Below, piece by piece: positions 44,359 through 52,264 of a stretch of DNA of 62,833 nucleotides. The notes beneath the pieces are model-generated. The model worked only from the letters and a program-made list of their open reading frames with translations. It was not told the DNA's origin and made no database searches. Where the stretch lies: the IMG/VR virus record IMGVR_UViG_3300023184_000120, positions 1-62,833 of that record; one strand, 5' to 3'. A program made the position numbers and the translations under genes. Position 1 is the first letter of the stretch. Every line of letters starts with the position of its first letter. This stretch comes from a virus.

Positions 44359-44748
44359 CTATGAAACTGTTACTGTAACTGTACCAACATTTGTCGTTGC
44401 CACCAAGTAGTTGGGGGTCAAAACTGCATCAAAAATACTAGCCCCGCCAACCGGTGCCCACCCCCATTGAGTATCTCGTGATCCACCAGTCAAACTACCG
44501 GTAGCACTGACCCCTGCCGTCACGTACGTTGTGTCCTTGCGTGGGTTACGCACTGCCTGTGGATCATCAACTGGATACATACCGAGCAATAACTGTGGTT
44601 GGTCGGGATCAAAACAAGTAGAACACACAAGCAAATTATAAATCTTAGTCTTCTGTATCTCTTTACGAAGCGCTGTCAATTTGAATTGCTGACCGCAACG
44701 ATCGCACATAGCAATACTGTTTTTACCAGAAGCAAAACGATTACCCAT
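44359..44748 (-). CDS. Zinc-ribbon virion protein (129 aa)
   Basis: I use ATG 44748 rather than 44760, because GAGG lies just upstream. CDRC (near residue 15) and CSTC form a probable zinc ribbon. The middle carries DPQAVRNPRKDT. The C terminus is beta-rich (ATTNVGTVTVTVS). It lies next to adaptor genes. Perhaps a neck or head-completion component. Confidence 0.75.
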   Translation of the reverse strand: MGNRFASGKNSIAMCDRCGQQFKLTALRKEIQKTKIYNLLVCSTCFDPDQPQLLLGMYPVDDPQAVRNPRKDTTYVTAGVSATGSLTGGSRDTQWGWAPVGGASIFDAVLTPNYLVATTNVGTVTVTVS

Positions 44749-45208
44749 GCGCCACCTCAAACTTATTCTTCTTACGTATGTTGTCTACGCCACGCAAAAA
44801 CTGAAGGTTGTTTGGTACATGTAACCCCGACACAAGTTTACCCTGCAGTGGGATTATGTGGTCAACATGCCACGGTTCTTTGTTGTTACGCGCCAGCATA
44901 GCCGCAACCGAGTAGTAACATTTAATCTTCAACCGGTCAAATGGGGAAAGCCACGCAGGTGTGCGCTGTTTAACCACTTTTTTGCGCATCGCACACAAAA
45001 AGTTTATTTTGCCTTTGTTTGCTTGTCTGTACTCTCGTTTTTGCGCTAGGCTTGCTTCTCGTGTAGCGAGATATGCAGCCCGTTTATCGGCAATAATTTT
45101 CTCTTTGTTAGCCGCCCTATAAGCGCGTTTAACCGCTGCAATACGGGCTTTGTTGGCCTCGTAGTACGCCTTGTGGTACGCAGTGTCGGTAACGCGCTTT
45201 GACTTCAT
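44741..45208 (-). CDS. HNH homing-type endonuclease (155 aa)
   Basis: A basic helical N-terminal half (KAYYEANKARIAAVKRAYR repeated turns) followed by a compact HNH core: WHVDHIIPLQGKLVSGLHV and NNLQFL. The catalytic DH and the Asn are present. It has no zinc finger, unlike the 37181 HNH gene. It is inserted between an adaptor gene and a zinc-ribbon gene with overlaps of 4 and 8 nt. Probably mobile. Confidence 0.9.
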   Translation of the reverse strand: MKSKRVTDTAYHKAYYEANKARIAAVKRAYRAANKEKIIADKRAAYLATREASLAQKREYRQANKGKINFLCAMRKKVVKQRTPAWLSPFDRLKIKCYYSVAAMLARNNKEPWHVDHIIPLQGKLVSGLHVPNNLQFLRGVDNIRKKNKFEVAHG

Positions 45209-46134
45209 GTACCGCTACCTATAAATTGCTGGCGTGGTACAAATCGGACGCTTGCTTTTTCTCTGTCTTCGTCTGATGCCAACTGCCAAGCTTCATCGTA
45301 TTGTTGTTTCAAGACAGGCAGGCGCTCAGCGCCGCCCTCAATCTTAAGAGCCAAGTAGTAGGCCAAGCCTGCCACCATACAGGGCAGGAAGCGGAAAGGC
45401 ACATCCATCGTGCGTACACCCCCGCCAGCATCATCAATCCGGCGCATGCGCCAGTAAACAAACTGATACGTTGTGCTGTTGTCTGGGGTAGGCCAGAGGG
45501 TCACAGAGGGTAGATTTTGTGTATATACAGCGGCGGCAGTTGAGTGCGCCGCGGCAGTCGTGCCGTTCTGCCCACGGAAGCAGTTGTAAAGCGCGTTGCC
45601 AGAGATGTAGCCATACTGAACAGTCTCAGACTCAATCAACAAGAACCCTGTAGCGGGTAATCCAGCCACTGAAGTCAACGTAATTGTGGTGTCTGTTGCA
45701 GAAATACCACCATTTAATGTAGTCCCTACGGACGATGTTTGACCATCTAAACGCTGAAACCACACCTGAATAGGGCGGGCTTGCTGTAATTTGTTTGGGA
45801 TCGTGGCATAGGTAGAAACACTGATACGCGTGATGGTCAGGTCAGCCTGCGTAGATGCGCTACCCGCGCCCGTACGGATTACATGCTCAAGTAGATCCAC
45901 TGTGTCTACAGGCAGTGCGTAGGTGTTCAGACCCGGAGTCAGGTTAATTGTCCCCTGCTCAAACGTCCACATGTTCACACCACGGTTTGCCCAGTCTGCG
46001 AAGAGTAAATTAAGCGAACGACGGGCTGTACGCAAGTCGTAACCCGTGCGCAACTCTGAACCAGCGCGTTCAAACGCTTCCTCAACCAACTCAGTGAGGT
46101 CAAGGTTAAACGCTGCGGTTCCTGAAGTTGTCAT
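45205..46134 (-). CDS. Adaptor/tail-tubular-like protein with Ig-like insert (309 aa)
   Basis: The N terminus (LVEEAFERAGSELRTGYDL, RRSLNLLFADWANRG) is typical of phage tail-tubular or adaptor proteins with paired helices. A beta-rich insert (GGISATDTTITLTSVAGLP) follows, then a C-terminal helical part. Probably builds the tail tube or neck ring. It overlaps the HNH start by 4 nt and the small 58-aa gene by 4 nt. Confidence 0.75.
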   Translation of the reverse strand: MTTSGTAAFNLDLTELVEEAFERAGSELRTGYDLRTARRSLNLLFADWANRGVNMWTFEQGTINLTPGLNTYALPVDTVDLLEHVIRTGAGSASTQADLTITRISVSTYATIPNKLQQARPIQVWFQRLDGQTSSVGTTLNGGISATDTTITLTSVAGLPATGFLLIESETVQYGYISGNALYNCFRGQNGTTAAAHSTAAAVYTQNLPSVTLWPTPDNSTTYQFVYWRMRRIDDAGGGVRTMDVPFRFLPCMVAGLAYYLALKIEGGAERLPVLKQQYDEAWQLASDEDREKASVRFVPRQQFIGSGT

Positions 46135-46307
46135 TTCATGCCTTTAAGGGTCTGAGCCAGACGCGCACGCTGCCCCATCTTACCGGGTTTTTTTGCAGCG
46201 GCGGCTAGCTTCTTTGCAGGAATCGGTTCACCTTTTTTAGCGCCAAGAGCAGAGCGCAAAGCACCGGGCTTCTTGATTGCGTCTTTAATCCAGTTCTTGG
46301 TAGCCAT
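46131..46307 (-). CDS. Tiny basic virion protein (58 aa)
   Basis: Reading frame from ATG 46307 to TGA 46131. Sequence starts MATKNWIKDAIKKPGALR and is Lys/Ala-rich, with a GQRARLAQTLK end. Similar KNWIK...GALRxxLGxKKGE proteins occur in many phages at this locus. It overlaps the adaptor gene by 4 nt. Confidence 0.7.
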   Translation of the reverse strand: MATKNWIKDAIKKPGALRSALGAKKGEPIPAKKLAAAAKKPGKMGQRARLAQTLKGMK

Positions 46308-46540
46308 TATCTAAACCCCGCCGTTTTCTTTGCAATCGTTTTCGGTTGCGCTACGAATTGTTGTCCGGCTTTTTTGCCAGCACGTTTTGCACGCGTTGTC
46401 GCAGCGTACTCAGCAGGGCTGAGACTTTTAATCGCAGCACTAGGAAGGTATCGCTCACCCGTGTCAGAAGATTTTTTACCACTTTTGGTTCTCCATTTCT
46501 GGTCGCCCCAATCCTTCAATGATTTCTGAGGCGCTTTCAA
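46307..46540 (-). CDS. Small basic virion protein (77 aa)
   Basis: Contains WRTKSGKKSSDTGERYLPS and SLSPAEYAATTRAKRAG, a combination conserved in aquatic phage genomes. Arg/Lys-rich, no Cys. It probably binds DNA or other virion proteins. It overlaps both neighbours by one codon or less, so translation is coupled. Confidence 0.75.
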   Translation of the reverse strand: MKAPQKSLKDWGDQKWRTKSGKKSSDTGERYLPSAAIKSLSPAEYAATTRAKRAGKKAGQQFVAQPKTIAKKTAGFR

Positions 46541-46812
46541 TCTCGGTAACCCCCACCTGCCGCCTTGTACTTCTTAGCAACAAGCTGTGCTTTGCGGGCT
46601 GACCATTGACCTGCCCCTGTACCTTGCGTAGCCGCCGCTTTTACCTGAGACACAATCTTCTTACGAAGACTTGGCTTTGTGTAATTGCCAGCCGCATTCA
46701 CCTTCCCACCCTCTTTGTACTGGGTAAAGTCAGTATCGTCCCGCCGGGCTTTCTTGACGCCCTTGGGCATTTTAGAGGGGGAGATGTCCCCCATCCCACG
46801 GCTGGCCATCAT
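46537..46812 (-). CDS. Small basic virion protein with YKEGG motif (91 aa)
   Basis: SRGMGDISPSKMPKGVKK at the N terminus and a middle TQYKEGGKVNAAGNYTKP are strongly conserved in phage proteins. The C-terminal part (QWSARKAQLVAKKYKAAGG) is basic. It contains a related G/C hairpin (46777-46792) at GDISP. Probably a minor virion component. Confidence 0.8.
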   Translation of the reverse strand: MMASRGMGDISPSKMPKGVKKARRDDTDFTQYKEGGKVNAAGNYTKPSLRKKIVSQVKAAATQGTGAGQWSARKAQLVAKKYKAAGGGYRD

Positions 46813-46816
46813 GGTC

Positions 46817-47278
46817 TTAGCAGGCTTTGCCGCCCCTGTTCATAGCAATCATTGTGCCTTTGGTTTTGCCTTTTGTAGCAACACCATCAGCACGTGCAGA
46901 AGCAGAACCACCAGCAGCCATTTTTTTCATGCCGCCTTTTTTCATGCCCATCATTTGTTTTTTGTCTGTCGCCATGTCAGCTTTAGAGCCTTCTTGTGCG
47001 CCTTTTTTCTTAGCCATCATTGCCATGAAGCCGGGATTCATCTTAGCCATAGTATTACCACCTTCTTTAAAAAAAGCCATTTTTCCGTGATCGGTTTTAG
47101 GCTTGTTCACCTTCTGAATATCTGGACGGGTTGCCCCGCCAGAACCAAACTTCTTACCCTTGTCCGCCTCGTTGAAATCTTTTCCAACGCTTTGCGGAAT
47201 TCCTACCTTCTTGGCAAACGCAGGGTTATGCGCTATAGCCGCCATGAAGTTGTGTTGTTTTTTACTTGTCGATGGCAT
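46817..47278 (-). CDS. DUF3008-like protein with Met/Lys/Gly-rich tail (153 aa)
   Basis: The N terminus (MPSTSKKQHNFMAAIAHNPAFAKKVG) is the DUF3008 pattern, followed by SVGKDFNEADKGKKF. Then comes FKEGG and a Met/Lys/Gly-rich low-complexity end. DUF3008 proteins occur in both phages and bacteria and have no clear function. The tail may be an added module. In this locus it looks like a virion protein. Confidence 0.85.
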   Translation of the reverse strand: MPSTSKKQHNFMAAIAHNPAFAKKVGIPQSVGKDFNEADKGKKFGSGGATRPDIQKVNKPKTDHGKMAFFKEGGNTMAKMNPGFMAMMAKKKGAQEGSKADMATDKKQMMGMKKGGMKKMAAGGSASARADGVATKGKTKGTMIAMNRGGKAC

Positions 47279-47465
47279 CGTCTTTCTTTCGCTTAAAAAG
47301 CGTGCTGAATTCTTTGCCGGTGGCCATCTCGTATATACGCATCAAGCCAACAACCGCGCCAATAAATCCAAACACAGGTGAAATTACCTCAAAGAAAGTT
47401 CCAACAGTTGTGAATATTGCCACAACATCTAGTACATTTTTTACGTTGTCTGTATGCTCAGTCAT
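47262..47465 (-). CDS. Small membrane protein (67 aa)
   Basis: ATG 47465 is chosen: the longer TTG form would overlap the upstream gene, whose stop (47467-47469) sits just before it. A hydrophobic helix (VVAIFTTVGTFFEVISPVFGFIGAVVGL) spans the middle, with a basic end (KRKKDD). It may be a small holin-like or envelope protein among virion genes. Confidence 0.7.
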   Translation of the reverse strand: MTEHTDNVKNVLDVVAIFTTVGTFFEVISPVFGFIGAVVGLMRIYEMATGKEFSTLFKRKKDDAIDK

Positions 47466-47466
47466 A

Positions 47467-47724
47467 TCAACATTTCCATCTTGCAAGAGCAGCCGCCTTA
47501 CGGGTGGGCTTACCCTTCTCGTCTTTCATAGGGCCGGGCATACCTGACATGCGTGCGCAGAACGAGTCTTTGCGCTTACCGCCTTGGGGCTGTGGAGCCT
47601 TCAGGTTACTACCTGTAGCCGCGTTGTACTTAGCCCTGCCTTTGGCAGTCAAGCCCGCCCCCTTGGATACGGGCAATTTCTCACCTCTTCCAACTGATAG
47701 GACGGGGCCTTTTTTCTTAGCCAT
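47467..47724 (-). CDS. Small basic virion protein, DUF6321-like (85 aa)
   Basis: Starts at ATG 47724 (an upstream in-frame ATG is not needed). The pattern LSVGRGEKLPVSKGAGLTAKG, then APQPQGGKRKDSFCARM and a GKPTRKA...RWKC end is the DUF6321-type sequence of many phages. It may be a packaged basic protein. It is coupled to the next gene. Confidence 0.85.
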   Translation of the reverse strand: MAKKKGPVLSVGRGEKLPVSKGAGLTAKGRAKYNAATGSNLKAPQPQGGKRKDSFCARMSGMPGPMKDEKGKPTRKAAALARWKC

Positions 47725-47995
47725 AGAACACAACCGCTGTAGTTGTTGCCGATACTACCGCAGAGATATTGGTACTGCATTTAATACCTTCTCCGGGGAA
47801 TACCATGTAAATAGAACCCGCCGCCGCTGGCGCAGTAAAAGAGAACATGGCTGTGCCGCCTGTGCCGTCATTTAATACAACTGTTGCGCCTGTTGAATAG
47901 CTAATCGAGACACCCTTAATACGGGCTGGGCCAGCAAAAATAGTGGTAGTTGCATTAGCTGCCGCCGCGCCTGATTTAACGTCTGTTTGCATCAT
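47717..47995 (-). CDS. Small beta-rich virion protein (92 aa)
   Basis: AGGAG lies at good spacing before ATG 47995. Ala/Thr/Val-rich beta strands (GVSISYSTGATVVLNDG) suggest a decoration or tail-associated fold. Lies immediately downstream of a similar beta-rich protein, possibly paralogous in fold only. Confidence 0.75.
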   Translation of the reverse strand: MMQTDVKSGAAAANATTTIFAGPARIKGVSISYSTGATVVLNDGTGGTAMFSFTAPAAAGSIYMVFPGEGIKCSTNISAVVSATTTAVVFYG

Positions 47996-48038
47996 AATTA
48001 ATCTCCTTGTAAATGGGGGCCAAAGCCCCCTAGACTAA

Positions 48039-48503
48039 TTACTGTTGTTGGGCAGGTTGGGCTTGATTGCCGCTTGCGTCACGTACAGCGTAAGTGATAA
48101 CAATAGTTGCAGCGCCAGTAGTTAAGGAAGTACCAGCCAGTGTATAAGTAATGAATGTGTCTGTTGAACCAACATTCAACCAACCACCGGGAGTTGTTGC
48201 ATTAGCGCCCAAAGCCACGCTACCCACACTAGTAATAGTGCCTGTGGTAGTAAAGTCTGTACCACCAATGCTCAATTTGCAGGTTGTAGCTGCGCTAAAA
48301 ACAGTAGTTGTAACAACTTTAACGTCAATGATTTGTGAACCAGCAGGAACGGCAATAGCGTTACCGGTCAATGTGCCAAACACAACGTCTGCTGATTGAG
48401 AAACTACTGTGCAGCCAGTGTTGCGTGTTGTAGCGGCTGTTGTGCCAGTGGTGTTTTTGGTTGTACCAAGCAGCCAAGGGCCTAGGTGTGTTGCGAATCC
48501 CAT
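48039..48503 (-). CDS. Beta-rich virion protein (154 aa)
   Basis: First gene after the capsid terminator. It starts MGFATHLGPWLLGTTK and is Thr/Val/Ala-rich with repeated strands. This is a recurrent phage structural protein of unknown exact function, often next to capsid genes, so a decoration or neck role is plausible. A small inverted repeat (48528-48570) sits in its leader. Confidence 0.75.
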   Translation of the reverse strand: MGFATHLGPWLLGTTKNTTGTTAATTRNTGCTVVSQSADVVFGTLTGNAIAVPAGSQIIDVKVVTTTVFSAATTCKLSIGGTDFTTTGTITSVGSVALGANATTPGGWLNVGSTDTFITYTLAGTSLTTGAATIVITYAVRDASGNQAQPAQQQ

Positions 48504-48527
48504 GATATTTCCTTACATACAAGTTAA

Positions 48528-48570
48528 GTGCATCAATCTGTATGTCGTCAGCCGGGACTGTTTGATGCAC
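48528..48570. repeat. 9-bp inverted repeat in leader
   Basis: GTGCATCAA (48528-48536) and TTGATGCAC (48562-48570), separated by 25 nt. The repeat is perfect. It sits in the gap between the capsid gene terminator and the next gene of the minus strand. Possibly an operator or RNA stem in the leader. Confidence 0.55.
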
Positions 48571-48604
48571 CGGAAAGCCCGGATTAAAGTCAATATACAC
48601 CAAA

Positions 48605-48630
48605 AGAAAAGGGGGCACAAGGCCCCCTTT
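48605..48630 (-). terminator. Rho-independent terminator after capsid gene (minus strand)
   Basis: On the minus strand, AAAGGGGGC, a five-base loop and GCCCCCTTT (48608-48630) form a 9-bp stem, followed by TTTTCTTTTG. It lies 20 nt beyond the capsid stop. It would end high-level capsid transcription and so separate the capsid block from the tail block. Confidence 0.85.
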
Positions 48631-48649
48631 ACATATTTCCGAAGAAATA

Positions 48650-49561
48650 TTAGGACGAACCGGGTGAACCGAAGACACCCAATGGGTCAGACCAACCAAA
48701 ACTATAACGCTCACGTGCTTTGTAGCGAACGTTTCCAGTGTCGAAGTCTCCATCCATTGACGTAGACAGTGCCATACGCTCGAAGTGCTTCAAGCCGTTA
48801 GGTACGTCAGTTGTCAAGAACCAGCCGTTTGTGTCGGTCAGGTAGTGGTTGATTGTGTAACCATCAGGAATTGAACCGTTGTTCTTCAACGCGTTGATGT
48901 CGTTGTCTGTTGTACCAACACGCAGGCTGGTTTCGAGCAAACGAGTAGCAACGAACTGAAGTGCTGGAGGCACGATCAATTTCTTAGGCTTAGCAGCGAT
49001 CAACAGGCCACGCTCATCAGTCCAAGCGGCGATCTGAATCACAGCGTTTTCCAACGATGTTTCATTCAAGTCAGCATTGGTTGAAGGACGATTGCTGTTA
49101 GTACCACCAGACACCAATGGGTGCGCTGTAGAGAACAGAGCAACACCATCACCACCGGGGTAGGCTGCGCTGAAACCGTTGTTTAGAACGGATGCAGCTT
49201 TAACCTGCTTGGTGTAAGCCATAGCACGAGCCAAGCCCTTGGTGTAGCGAGCAGACAAGCTGTCGTACAAGTTATCTTCAACCGCTTCTTCAGTGATTGA
49301 GAAACCCAAGGCGATGGTTTCGTGGTTATAGCGAGCCGTGAACGCTTCTTGCGCATTGTCATAAGCAATGGCTGAACCCTCGTTCTTGACTGGAGCAGCA
49401 GAGAAACCAGAAAGTTTGGTCTCTTCTTCAAAGCTACGCTCAGATTTCTCTGTTTCGTAGAGTTCTTTGTGCTCTTCGCCGTAAGTAGCGTACTGCAAGC
49501 CAAACAAGGCGTTGAGGCCCGGGAGCAGTTCTTTAAGTAGTTGTGCGCGTGAAATTGCCAT
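48650..49561 (-). CDS. Major capsid protein (Mu gpT-like)
   Basis: 303 residues, close to the usual length for the Mu gpT family. It has the helical N terminus (LLKELLPGLNALFGLQYATY), the mid-domain SGFSAAPVKNEGSAIAYDNAQ, KLIVPPALQFVATRLLETSL and the C-terminal RYSFGWSDPLGVFGS. It builds the icosahedral shell over the scaffold. Directly followed by a strong terminator, as often found for capsid genes. Confidence 0.9.
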   Translation of the reverse strand: MAISRAQLLKELLPGLNALFGLQYATYGEEHKELYETEKSERSFEEETKLSGFSAAPVKNEGSAIAYDNAQEAFTARYNHETIALGFSITEEAVEDNLYDSLSARYTKGLARAMAYTKQVKAASVLNNGFSAAYPGGDGVALFSTAHPLVSGGTNSNRPSTNADLNETSLENAVIQIAAWTDERGLLIAAKPKKLIVPPALQFVATRLLETSLRVGTTDNDINALKNNGSIPDGYTINHYLTDTNGWFLTTDVPNGLKHFERMALSTSMDGDFDTGNVRYKARERYSFGWSDPLGVFGSPGSS

Positions 49562-49574
49562 AGTAATTTACTCC

Positions 49575-50399
49575 TTAAGCAATGCTGGTGCCAGCATAAT
49601 ACTGATGCTGACCAAAGTTGATTTTGACCAGAATCTCTGGGTACTGCATCAACACAATGTTAGTGTTCAATGTAGCAACAGGAGCTTGATTCAAAATAAA
49701 CGATGTAGCACCGGCGGCTGCGGCGGTGTCAACGAAAGAACCGGAAGAAACGTATTGACCGTTTGAATCCAGCGAGCCAACGTCAGTACCGACAGGTAAC
49801 GCAAACGGCAGAGCCGAGCAAGTTACAGTAGCGGTAGAAATGCTGGTATACGTCACAGTTCCAAGTGAAACAGCCGTATCAGGCACCAAACCAAGCACGC
49901 GAACGGGCAAAGATGATGTGGTAGCGGGTGTATCGCTAGGGGCCAACGCTGCGTTCTTAGAGTCGCCAGTTGCAGTGTTACCTGTGTTGTTAATCATGGC
50001 CAAATTCTGACCAATCATTGCACGGGCACCAGAAGCAACAGCAGTAGTTGCAGAGCAAACCACAACCTTAAAAACTGCATCGGGATCATCACTGACAATG
50101 GCTACTGCATCGCCAGCCGCAGTAGATGCGGGCCAGTATTGCGAGAAGGTCAACTGTTTAGTGACAGGGTTTGTAAAACGGCATCCTAAGAAGACACCTG
50201 TTTGATTGCCTGCTGTGCCAGTAGACACAGACAAACGAACGATTTCACCACGAGACAAGCCTACGTAATCACCGTAGAAAATGTTTGTAGCGTAAGCGTT
50301 AGTAATCGGATACTCACGAGTAGAACCCGCAAATACCTGACCTCCGATCAAGTTGATCGGTTTTAGCCCGTAAGGGGCGTCAATAACCGGATAAGCCAT
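49575..50399 (-). CDS. Putative capsid decoration protein (274 aa)
   Basis: Beta-rich with repeated Val/Thr strands. The N terminus MAYPVIDAPYGLKPINLIGG and the C terminus NFGQHQYYAGTSIA are well conserved between phages with this capsid layout. It lies directly upstream of the capsid gene in a T7-like virion order. Likely a decoration or minor capsid protein. Confidence 0.75.
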   Translation of the reverse strand: MAYPVIDAPYGLKPINLIGGQVFAGSTREYPITNAYATNIFYGDYVGLSRGEIVRLSVSTGTAGNQTGVFLGCRFTNPVTKQLTFSQYWPASTAAGDAVAIVSDDPDAVFKVVVCSATTAVASGARAMIGQNLAMINNTGNTATGDSKNAALAPSDTPATTSSLPVRVLGLVPDTAVSLGTVTYTSISTATVTCSALPFALPVGTDVGSLDSNGQYVSSGSFVDTAAAAGATSFILNQAPVATLNTNIVLMQYPEILVKINFGQHQYYAGTSIA

Positions 50400-50411
50400 T
50401 TAAAGACTCCT

Positions 50412-50870
50412 TTATTTAGAACCTGAACCAAATCCTTGTCCGCGACTTGATGTTGACTTGCGGTCAGCAAACAAGGGCATCCGAGGGTCGTTATTTCGCA
50501 TGAAATGATTGTCAACTGAATCCATCTGGTTTTGGGCTTGCTTGTTGTAATACTCAGCGCGGGCTTGGATGCGTTCCTTGGGGGCTTTGCAAAGCATCAG
50601 CCCACCAATTTCCACATTGCCGTTTGCGTTGTTGCCAAACAAAGCCAATTCTGGATGATCCACTGCTTTCACCGGCTCATAACCATCGCGCATCTGTAAA
50701 GACACGTTGTTGGCTAATGGCTGACCTAGCACGTGAGTCGCTACCCAGCGAAACTCGTAATCTGGATCAGGTGTCGGATCGGGCAGGTTGCTCGGTGGTA
50801 CGTATACCGTACGAGCAGATTTATCGCGTGATTTAGTGTCACGATTTGAGCGGTCAATAGTTTCAGCCAT
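50412..50870 (-). CDS. Virion-associated protein, portal-to-capsid interval (152 aa)
   Basis: Charged N terminus (DRSNRDTKSRDKSARTVYVPP), a middle with VGxLMLCKAPKE, and a Gly/Ser-rich end. No enzyme motif. A similar protein often lies between scaffold and decoration genes in phages of this type. Perhaps a head-assembly protein. Confidence 0.7.
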   Translation of the reverse strand: MAETIDRSNRDTKSRDKSARTVYVPPSNLPDPTPDPDYEFRWVATHVLGQPLANNVSLQMRDGYEPVKAVDHPELALFGNNANGNVEIGGLMLCKAPKERIQARAEYYNKQAQNQMDSVDNHFMRNNDPRMPLFADRKSTSSRGQGFGSGSK

Positions 50871-50871
50871 T

Positions 50872-51822
50872 TTAATTCTCCAACTTTGCTACTTGAACAG
50901 CGTATTGCTGTGGGGTTAAACCAAATTTTTTCGCTAACGCTACTTGCGTTTGAGTTAGCCTAATTTTTCCTGCACTCGTAGAACGAGATACAGAGGCAAC
51001 CACTGTCGTAGGTCGTTTTTGAACCTCACCAGACCTTGGCTTGTCATTTGCTTGACCGAATAAATCCGGAAAAGTTGACTTCATGCGACCATCAATTTGA
51101 TCGAAATATTCAGCAGAGCGGGGATCCACTCCGTTTGTGACTAGTTTTTGGTGCAGCCCTAGTGCGTAGCTGGTGTATTCCTCAAACCCTTGCTGTCCGA
51201 ACCACTGGTTTTTTGCCTGCCAGCGCAGAGTTTTTTCGTCCGGTTCAGCCCTTGAAGGTTGGGCTTGAGTAGTTTGTACCTCAAAATTTTCTTCCTGTAA
51301 AGGGGTAGGACGATAATTTTTTACTTGTTCAGCACGAATCTTTGCGTCCATCACAGCTTCTTGGGCTTCAATGATGGCATCTGTGTCGAACGATTCTTGT
51401 GCTGCTTTGAGTCTGCCACGGGCTTTATCCAGCTCACTTTCGGCCTTTGACTTAGCACCCTCAATGATGGCTTCTTGCCCTGTGTAGACGTTTTGCTTGA
51501 GGCGTTTGTTCTCCTCAATTAACTGCTGTGCAAGACGCTCAAGTTCTTGCTTCTCACGCATTGTTGCTTCTTTGACACGGCGCTCGTCATGACGGGCGTG
51601 GGTCAGCTCTTTAATGCGCCCCTTGACTTTGTCAGAATAAGACTCGATTTCTTCATCGGTCGGATCAAGCACTTCCCGGTCTAGGGGCTTGCGGCCCCTG
51701 TCACGCTCGGGCGTGTCGTCTTCGATTTCAATCTCTATCTCGCCTTCGCCTTCTATTTCAAACTCCACGTTTGATGTTTTTTTGTCCTCGACTTCGTCGG
51801 GGAACTTGTACGGTTCAGCCAT
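50872..51822 (-). CDS. Scaffolding protein
   Basis: 316 residues with an acidic N terminus (EFEIEGEGEIEIEIEDD), a long coiled coil (about 85-170), and a C-terminal helical region (KIRLTQTQVALAKKFGLTPQQY) suited to bind capsid protein. The position between portal and capsid genes and the charge pattern match phage scaffolds. No protease domain seen. Confidence 0.85.
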   Translation of the reverse strand: MAEPYKFPDEVEDKKTSNVEFEIEGEGEIEIEIEDDTPERDRGRKPLDREVLDPTDEEIESYSDKVKGRIKELTHARHDERRVKEATMREKQELERLAQQLIEENKRLKQNVYTGQEAIIEGAKSKAESELDKARGRLKAAQESFDTDAIIEAQEAVMDAKIRAEQVKNYRPTPLQEENFEVQTTQAQPSRAEPDEKTLRWQAKNQWFGQQGFEEYTSYALGLHQKLVTNGVDPRSAEYFDQIDGRMKSTFPDLFGQANDKPRSGEVQKRPTTVVASVSRSTSAGKIRLTQTQVALAKKFGLTPQQYAVQVAKLEN

Positions 51823-51832
51823 ATTCTTCCTT

Positions 51833-52264
51833 TCAAGCGCGGGTTAAGCCGCGGGGGTCTTGCACAACAGCATCAACTTGGTCGTCGTTGATGAGACGGA
51901 ACTCTTTACCAAAGATTTTGAATCTTGTACCGGAGTAAGTACGTACTAACACAAAGTCACCCTCTTTACACCATGCTCCGTTGGGGAACTTGGCGGTGTC
52001 CTTGTACGCATCGGGGCCAACTTTTAAGACAAACAGCACCGTGGTGGCGTGTTCTTCTTGGCGCATAAACTCAACTGGTTTATACAGGCTTGATCCTGCA
52101 ATTCTTTCGTCAACATCTGGCACAGCGCAAAGAATCTTCCAACCCGTGGGGATGGGGAGTTGCGTGGCTTTTTGTTCATCGCTAGAGTCAGGTTCAGGTG
52201 CATCCAAAGCTTGGATGGGGTCAGGCAGTGCAAAAGCACCGGGGGTTAGATCAATGTCACTCAT
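51833..52264 (-). CDS. GroES-like co-chaperonin
   Basis: 143 residues from ATG 52264 (52294 also in frame, but it would overlap the neighbour more). The core GWKILCAVPDVDERIAGSSL, VLKVGPDAYKD, EGDFVLVRTYSGTRF and FRLINDDQVDAVV follows the GroES/gp31 fold: an N-terminal strand, a mobile loop near residue 50, a GD-x-V turn and a closing strand. It probably replaces host GroES so that host GroEL folds the phage capsid protein. It lies between the portal and scaffold genes. Confidence 0.85.
   Translation of the reverse strand: MSDIDLTPGAFALPDPIQALDAPEPDSSDEQKATQLPIPTGWKILCAVPDVDERIAGSSLYKPVEFMRQEEHATTVLFVLKVGPDAYKDTAKFPNGAWCKEGDFVLVRTYSGTRFKIFGKEFRLINDDQVDAVVQDPRGLTRA

Noticed and set aside
44741-45208. 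HNH gene as part of a group I intron
   Set aside because: Flanking genes are complete on both sides and no split exon or intron core was visible. It is better explained as a free-standing homing gene.
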